From contig JAHEME010000068.1 of the NCBI GenBank assembly GCA_024643825.1, positions 1 through 9,912 of the forward strand: a DNA stretch of 9,912 nt. The letters are read 5' to 3'. This document shows, in pieces, positions 5,991 to 9,912 of this stretch; the stretch's first letter is position 1, and every line of letters starts with the position of its first letter. The notes under the pieces are model-generated. The model saw nothing but the letters and a program-made list of their open reading frames with translations, was not told where the DNA came from and did not search any database. This stretch comes from Chloroflexota bacterium. Its GTDB lineage: Bacteria; Chloroflexota; Anaerolineae; Aggregatilineales; UBA3940. The translations under genes were made by a program, and so were the position numbers.

Positions 5991-6662
5991 TCACTTCTCG
6001 ACTTGCCATACCCGCACGCGTTCTACTCGCACCACCGATTCCCCTGCGCTCATCGTCATCACAAAAAGTCCCATTTGCTGCTCGCCGAAATCATCCCATC
6101 CAAACGTGACAGCCACCTCTTCATTGATCCGCACCTGCACCTGCCTGTCTACAAAGTCAAGCCAGATGTGGTTGCTTTCCCCCTGCGGCTTCACCCAGGG
6201 CCAGCGATGCCAGTCCTCAATCGGCTGCAATCCGCCATCGACTCGATAGCTGCCGATATACCCGTTGCTGTTGGCTCCTGTGAACGCGAATCGCCTATCA
6301 GGAGCATCTCCCCACCACACACCAAAGGCAGCATCCGGCGGCCCGCTGATCTGGCGTGCCGTGATTTCAATCGTCCCCGGAGGGGTAAACACCACCAGCG
6401 ACTCCGATGTAACCAGCGACTCTTCTCCCGCCGCCTGCACGCTGAGTCCGTCTCCATAACTCTGGTCAACCAGCAGCGTTCCCGTCGGCTTTGGGTCAGT
6501 GGCTCCACTGGCGATCACAACGACAAAAATGCAGATCATCGCCACCGTCCCCAGCAGTGCCCAGCGAACCGCTGTACTCAGCCACACGGGAACATCGTCG
6601 TCGTTTAGTTGCGTTTTATCCGATAGATTCAAGTCTGTCCCTATGCTATACTTTCGGCACAT
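5991..6662 (-). CDS. Single-pass membrane protein with beta-rich extracellular domain, function unknown
   Basis: Up to 223 residues. A short polar cytoplasmic N-terminus (about 1-30) leads to one membrane helix (about 32-53, RWALLGTVAMICIFVVVIA). An extracellular domain of about 165 residues follows. It is rich in beta-forming and Trp residues (AFGVWWGD, DWHRWPWVKPQGESNHIWLDFVDRQVQVRINEE, VTFGWDDFGEQQMGLFVMT). The order 'ligand or modification, no-lipid linker, INEE-x-V, G-x-QMGLFV' resembles LamG/DUF1080-like jelly-roll domains, but no catalytic motif can be named. I do not recognise a specific family. The start is uncertain. ATG at 6662 has no Shine-Dalgarno. A TTG at 6632-6630 has AGGGA about 7 nt upstream and would leave a 213-residue protein with the helix intact. 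The gene is divergent from the peptidase and 148 bp upstream of the ABC operon on the same strand, so read-through into that operon is possible. Confidence 0.75.
   Translation of the reverse strand: MCRKYSIGTDLNLSDKTQLNDDDVPVWLSTAVRWALLGTVAMICIFVVVIASGATDPKPTGTLLVDQSYGDGLSVQAAGEESLVTSESLVVFTPPGTIEITARQISGPPDAAFGVWWGDAPDRRFAFTGANSNGYIGSYRVDGGLQPIEDWHRWPWVKPQGESNHIWLDFVDRQVQVRINEEVAVTFGWDDFGEQQMGLFVMTMSAGESVVRVERVRVWQVEK
6644..6652 (+). promoter_or_regulatory. Extended -10 promoter candidate for the M3 peptidase
   Basis: TGC-TATACT at 6644-6652 is a good extended -10 (TGn-TATAAT with one mismatch). No convincing -35 lies 17 nt upstream, which is usual for extended -10 promoters. The start of transcription would be near 6659, giving a leader of about 36 nt. 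The site falls within the first codons of the divergent membrane-protein gene if that gene starts at 6662. Confidence 0.5.
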
Positions 6663-6694
6663 TCAGGCCATTTACTGTGGGGACCAGAAAGGGA

Positions 6695-8497
6695 ATGTCC
6701 GTGTCAGATCAGGTCAAACAGCACACAGGTGCGGAGGGGATTCACTGGAATCTCTCCGACTTATATAATGATATCAAGGACCCGGCAATTGATGGCGACC
6801 TCAAGGAAGCCGATCAGCGCGCCGATGCGCTTGCCGAATCCTATCGGGGGCGCATAGGTCAGCTTGACGCTGAGGAAATGCGCGATCTTCTGGAACAGTA
6901 CGAAGGGGTACGGGAGTTAATCGATAAGATTGGCTCTTACGCCTATCTCCATTGGAGCACCAATACCGAAGACACCGCGCGGGGAGCCTTACTGCAAAAG
7001 GCGACGGAGTACGGTTCCCATCTGGGCCAGAAGCTTCTGTTTGTTGACCTCGAATGGGCCAACGCCCCGGAGGATCACGCGAACGTACTCATGGCGAACC
7101 CGGTGCTGGAGGGCTATCGTCACTGGCTCGAAGTCACTCGCCTGGATCGCCCCTTCCTGCTCTCCGAGCCAGAGGAGAAAATCCTCGTCGAGAAATCCGT
7201 TACCGGGCGCAATGCCTGGACGCGTTTCTTCGATGAGGTTCACGGAGCCTCCCGCTATGAGTTGGATGGTGAGCAGCTTACTCAGCAGGTGGTAACCAAC
7301 AAGTTCTATGATCCAGACCGTGCGGTTCGCCAGCGCGCCGCACAGAGTCTCACCAACGGCCTCCACGATCTGGGCCGCACCACCACCTATATTTTCAACA
7401 ATGTGCTTGCAGACAAAGCCTCGGATGATCGGCTGCGCGGCTATCCTAACTGGATCACCGCCCGCAACATGAGCAACCAGGTCAAAGACGAAGCTGTCGA
7501 GGCGCTGATCAATGCGGTGACTTCCAACTACGGGACCGTCGCGCGCTATTACAATCTCAAGCGCCGCCTGCTCAATCTCGGCGAGCTGTTCGAGTATGAC
7601 CGCTACGCCCCCCTCCCATCTGCCGATTCGTTCCATCCCTGGGAGCAGGGCCGCGATCTCGTACTCCGTTCTTACGGATCCTTCCATCCCCGTATGGAAG
7701 AGATCGCGGGCATGTTCTTTGAGAAGAACTGGATCGATGCAGCGATAGTTCCCGGCAAGAGCGGCGGAGCCTACAGTCACGGCGTGACCCCGTCCGTGCA
7801 TCCCTACATCTTTATGAACTACGAGGGCAAAGCCCGCGATGTCATGACCCTCGCTCATGAGATGGGGCATGGTGTGCATCAGTATCTCTCGCGGGATCGC
7901 GGCGTGCTTCAAGCCGATACGCCCCTCACCACCGCAGAAACCGCCTCCGTATTTGGCGAAATGCTGGTCTTTCAGCAGATGCTCGCCACCGAAGACGACC
8001 CGACCCTCCGTCTTTCGATGCTGACGGGCAAACTCGAAGACTCATTCGCCACTGTCTTTCGCCAGATTTCCATGAACCGCTTCGAGAATTCCGCCCACAC
8101 TGCCCGCCGCGAGGAAGGCGAACTCACCACCGAACGCATCTCCGAGTTGTGGATGGAAACGCAGCGCGCCATGTTCGGCGATAGCGTCACCATGACCGAG
8201 AACTATGGCATCTGGTGGAGCTACATCCCGCACTTCCTGCACGTTCCGGGGTACGTGTATGCCTATTCCTTCGGCAATCTTCTCGTGCTGGCGTTGTATG
8301 CGCGCTATCAGGAAGTTGGCGGCGATTTCCCCGATGCCTATGTGACGATGCTCTCCGCTGGCGGCTCCGATTGGCCCCACGAAATCGTGAAGCCGCTTGG
8401 AGTCGATCTCAACGACCCCACCTTCTGGGATCACGGCCTGAAGATTCTCGACGATATGGTGGGTGAAGCCGAAGATCTGGCCGATCAGATCGGCTAG
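6695..8497 (+). CDS. M3-family oligoendopeptidase (PepF-like zinc metallopeptidase)
   Basis: A protein of 600 residues from the ATG at 6695, normal for M3B oligoendopeptidase F. The N-terminal helical region begins with the family-typical WNLSDLY (about residue 20). The zinc motif HEMGH is at 388-392 (TLAHEMGHGVHQYLS), with His388 and His392 as ligands and Glu389 as catalytic base. The third ligand is probably Glu415 in TAETASVFGE. The C-terminal YAYSFGNLLVLALYARY stretch also fits the family. No signal peptide: a cytoplasmic enzyme that trims short peptides. The frame is open back to 6491, but that upstream part overlaps the divergent gene. AAAGGGA (6688-6694) is too close to ATG 6695 and ideally spaced (6 nt) for GTG 6701, so the true start may be GTG, two codons in. 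A 12-bp hairpin terminator follows the stop. Single-gene transcript. Confidence 0.95.
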   Translation: MSVSDQVKQHTGAEGIHWNLSDLYNDIKDPAIDGDLKEADQRADALAESYRGRIGQLDAEEMRDLLEQYEGVRELIDKIGSYAYLHWSTNTEDTARGALLQKATEYGSHLGQKLLFVDLEWANAPEDHANVLMANPVLEGYRHWLEVTRLDRPFLLSEPEEKILVEKSVTGRNAWTRFFDEVHGASRYELDGEQLTQQVVTNKFYDPDRAVRQRAAQSLTNGLHDLGRTTTYIFNNVLADKASDDRLRGYPNWITARNMSNQVKDEAVEALINAVTSNYGTVARYYNLKRRLLNLGELFEYDRYAPLPSADSFHPWEQGRDLVLRSYGSFHPRMEEIAGMFFEKNWIDAAIVPGKSGGAYSHGVTPSVHPYIFMNYEGKARDVMTLAHEMGHGVHQYLSRDRGVLQADTPLTTAETASVFGEMLVFQQMLATEDDPTLRLSMLTGKLEDSFATVFRQISMNRFENSAHTARREEGELTTERISELWMETQRAMFGDSVTMTENYGIWWSYIPHFLHVPGYVYAYSFGNLLVLALYARYQEVGGDFPDAYVTMLSAGGSDWPHEIVKPLGVDLNDPTFWDHGLKILDDMVGEAEDLADQIG

Positions 8498-8517
8498 CGA
8501 TTCCCTCGCTGAATCAT

Positions 8518-8556
8518 GCGCGCCGGATCCATGTTCGATCCGGCGCGCTGGTTTTA
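8518..8556 (+). terminator. Intrinsic terminator of the M3 peptidase gene
   Basis: GCGCGCCGGATC (8518-8529) and GATCCGGCGCGC (8537-8548) form a perfect 12-bp, GC-rich stem with a 7-nt loop, followed by TGGTTTTA. It begins 21 nt after the peptidase stop. On the minus strand the stem is not followed by U residues, so it chiefly serves the plus-strand gene. Confidence 0.85.
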
Positions 8557-8569
8557 CCCCTGACCTGAT

Positions 8570-8880
8570 TTACTCTTTCCGTCGTCTTCCGATCACTACC
8601 ACGGCTACGATCACCGCCGCAGCGAGCGCCAACATCCCCCCGCCAATCAGAATTCCGGCTATAAGCGTGGCTCGTCGAAGCCCGTGTACTGAATCTGGAT
8701 GATGGCGGAGATCGTGCCGTCCCCGTTCTGGGTGAAGATGATACGCTCGGCGTTCTGATCGACCGGGCTGTTCTGGCAGAACAGCCCGCCACACGCCAGC
8801 GCAGGCGACGCGGCTGCGCCCCATGCACCCAGCGCGATCACCAACGCGCACAAAGTCAACACTATTCGTCGTTTCGGCAT
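8570..8880 (-). pseudogene. DUF2330-family exported protein, internally deleted and frameshifted remnant
   Basis: From ATG 8880 the frame gives a signal peptide (MPKRRIVLTLCALVIALGA..., predicted cut after ALA29) and then CGGLFCQNSPVDQNAERIIF and NGDGTISAIIQIQYTG (to residue 67). This is the conserved start of DUF2330 proteins. The frame then leaves homology and stops at 8659. A different frame supplies TLIAGILIGGGMLALAAAVIVAVVVIGRRRKE to the TAA at 8570, a membrane helix plus Arg/Lys tail as expected for the C-terminal anchor of the same family. So an N-terminus and a C-terminus are joined out of frame between about 8680 and 8668, with the large middle domain (several hundred residues in intact relatives) lost. 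A perfect AAGGAGG Shine-Dalgarno (8888-8894) remains before ATG 8880. Reading the N-terminal frame alone, the cell could still make a 73-residue secreted fragment. The deletion is inferred from family knowledge. Confidence 0.7.
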
Positions 8881-8955
8881 GATGGCTCCTCCTTGGCTCA
8901 GGGGGTCAGTGTACAGCATAGACGTTCATTTTTGCAGGTTCGTTCCCGGAGAGAG

Positions 8956-8984
8956 TTGACAATGAGAACAAATGTTCGTATAAT
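8956..8984 (+). promoter_or_regulatory. Perfect consensus sigma70 promoter of the Cys-knuckle gene
   Basis: TTGACA (8956-8961), 17 nt, TATAAT (8979-8984): both hexamers and the spacing match the consensus exactly. Transcription should start at about 8990-8992, which is where the GTG start codon of the downstream gene lies (8991-8993). This predicts a leaderless mRNA. A promoter this strong usually needs a repressor, and a LexA-like box occupies its spacer. Confidence 0.88.
8966..8977. promoter_or_regulatory. LexA/SOS-box-like operator, GAAC-N4-GTTC
   Basis: GAAC-AAAT-GTTC is symmetrical at its arms and lies wholly between the -35 and -10 hexamers. With its flanks it fits 12 of 14 positions of the Bacillus-type box CGAACRNRYGTTYC; the two outermost bases differ. 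Binding here would block polymerase, the usual LexA arrangement. The intergenic region is shared with the DUF2330 remnant (start 8880), which could also be affected. The lexA gene is not in the window, so the binding specificity of this organism's LexA is unknown. Confidence 0.6.
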
Positions 8985-8990
8985 CGGAAC

Positions 8991-9848
8991 GTGACTCGAA
9001 CTCCTGACCCTGACGATACTTGCTTCGTCTGCCTGAAGCCAATCATCCAGCCAGCCACCGGACGACCGCGAATCTACTGCTCCGACCGCTGCCGCCAGCA
9101 GAAACGCCGCGCCTACAATTATCACGGTTGGCGCGATCCGCAGCACTACGCCAAAGTTCACCGACGCGCCGCACGCGAACTCAAACGCATGGAGAAGCGC
9201 ACCGGGCCAATCGATGACACGCCGCACCCCGAATGGGGTATCTCGCTGCGCTACCGCGTGCTCTTCCGTTTACAGCGCGATATGCCGATCCCCGAATGTG
9301 TGCAATGTGGTCGGTTTTATGTGGTGGATGCTCCCGGCCCATTCCCTGAATTCTGCTCGGCGAAGTGTCACCAGGAATACGTAAAGGACGAGCAAGCCGT
9401 GGAGCAAGGATTGATCGACCACGCCGGGAACTACGACCTGCGCGTCGATGTACGCGTCCGGCTGGGGCTGCCGATTCGTGCCTGCGAGCACTGCAACATG
9501 CCCTTCCCGATTTACAATCCCCGCAAGTGGTTCTGCTCCGCCACCTGCCGAAAAGCCCATTGGCGCAAGCAGCACCCGACCTGCCCTCGCTGCGGTGGCC
9601 CTGTGATTTTCACGCTGGGCCATCCCAACAAGCAGTTCTGTTCAGAGTTGTGCCGCAGACGTGCGGCAGCAGCCCGCCGAAATGGGTGGTCGATCAAGGT
9701 ACCAGACCGTTCGCCCCGCCTGTGCGCCGAGTGTGGCGATGTCTTCACACCACATCCCCGCGCGAAGGGCAAAACCCGCTTCTGTTCGAATAGCTGCCGC
9801 GACCGCGCCAAGAAGCGACGGCAGAGTCTCAAAAAGAAAGCCGCCTGA
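8991..9848 (+). CDS. Protein of five tandem Cys4 zinc-knuckle-like modules, function unknown
   Basis: A 285-residue, very basic protein with 20 cysteines, all of them in five modules of the form C-x2-C-x(13-16)-C-x3-C. Cys positions are 11/14/30/34, 103/106/122/126, 165/168/182/186, 198/201/217/221 and 245/248/265/269. Each module ends in (Y/F)-C-S-x2-C followed mostly by Arg-rich sequence (YCSDRCRQ, FCSAKC, FCSATCR, FCSELCRRR, FCSNSCRDR). This is the treble-clef/knuckle pattern of many small bacterial zinc fingers that bind nucleic acid. Modules 2 and 3 are preceded by related stretches (RLQRDMPIPEC and RVRLGLPIRAC), a sign of internal duplication. The tail is Lys/Arg-rich. No enzymatic domain is visible. 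A DNA- or RNA-binding or single-strand-protecting role is possible, and the LexA-like box would suit a DNA-damage link, but this is inference. The start is GTG at the predicted +1, with no Shine-Dalgarno. No neighbour is clearly co-transcribed. Confidence 0.88.
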   Translation: MTRTPDPDDTCFVCLKPIIQPATGRPRIYCSDRCRQQKRRAYNYHGWRDPQHYAKVHRRAARELKRMEKRTGPIDDTPHPEWGISLRYRVLFRLQRDMPIPECVQCGRFYVVDAPGPFPEFCSAKCHQEYVKDEQAVEQGLIDHAGNYDLRVDVRVRLGLPIRACEHCNMPFPIYNPRKWFCSATCRKAHWRKQHPTCPRCGGPVIFTLGHPNKQFCSELCRRRAAAARRNGWSIKVPDRSPRLCAECGDVFTPHPRAKGKTRFCSNSCRDRAKKRRQSLKKKAA

Positions 9849-9897
9849 TCGCAGATCCGAATCTTCGCCCTCCTTAGGCCGTTGTAAGATCAAACCA

Positions 9898-9912
9898 ATG
9901 GTGTCTCCCCTT
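9898..9912 (+). CDS. Possible start of a further gene (5 codons, cut by window edge)
   Basis: ATG-GTG-TCT-CCC-CTT runs to the window edge. A TAAGAT hexamer at 9885-9890 could be a -10 placing +1 at about 9897, which would make this gene leaderless too. There is no Shine-Dalgarno and no clear -35. Five codons cannot establish a gene; it is listed only as a possibility. Confidence 0.15.

Noticed and set aside
5721..6608. A 295-codon open frame on the plus strand spanning two minus-strand genes
   Set aside because: It crosses the intergenic palindrome and runs antisense to the Yip1-like and membrane-protein genes; composition is unlike a real protein.
6989..7912. A 307-codon open frame on the minus strand
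   Set aside because: It lies wholly antisense to the M3 peptidase, whose zinc motif and family length are intact; the protein resembles no family and has no Shine-Dalgarno. It is a shadow of codon bias.

Overview
The window looks like chromosomal DNA of a free-living bacterium of moderately high GC. The gene content suggests a member of the Chloroflexota, possibly Anaerolineae-like. This rests on remembered gene content: a DUF2330-type protein, a Yip1/CARDB/MacB-type ABC operon, a PepF-like M3 peptidase and a split corrinoid methyltransferase system. No marker gene settles it. I see no tRNA, rRNA, CRISPR array, insertion sequence or phage gene.

Layout. (1) 1-1014, minus strand: a methyl-transfer operon. 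A sigma70-type promoter (986-1014) is followed at once by a compact SAM-clan riboswitch (about 875-978) and an intrinsic terminator (820-850). Then come a corrinoid-binding protein (91-786) and, 18 bp on, the first 24 codons of a homocysteine S-methyltransferase family protein (1-72, cut by the window edge). The riboswitch implies that the operon serves methionine/SAM metabolism. (2) 1153-5842, minus strand: a very tight four-gene operon, in transcription order a Yip1-like membrane protein, a LolD/MacB-type ABC ATPase, a secreted CARDB-repeat protein with a glycine-rich tail, and a MacB/FtsX-type permease. Junctions are +5 nt, a 4-nt ATGA overlap and TAG|ATG abutment, so the genes are probably translationally coupled. 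A 10-bp perfect inverted repeat flanked by 8-bp direct repeats lies upstream. (3) 5991-6662, minus strand: a single-pass membrane protein with a beta-rich ectodomain, divergent from (4) 6695-8497, plus strand: an M3-family oligoendopeptidase ending in a strong terminator. (5) 8570-8880, minus strand: a collapsed DUF2330 gene in which an intact signal peptide and N-terminus are joined out of frame to a C-terminal membrane anchor. (6) 8991-9848, plus strand: a protein of five Cys4 zinc-knuckle-like modules. It is driven by a perfect TTGACA-N17-TATAAT promoter whose spacer carries a GAAC-N4-GTTC LexA-like box, and its GTG start lies at the predicted +1, so it looks leaderless and possibly SOS-controlled.

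The two most interesting signals are the compact SAM-responsive leader in front of the corrinoid/methyltransferase pair, and the LexA-like box in a consensus promoter driving the leaderless five-knuckle protein.
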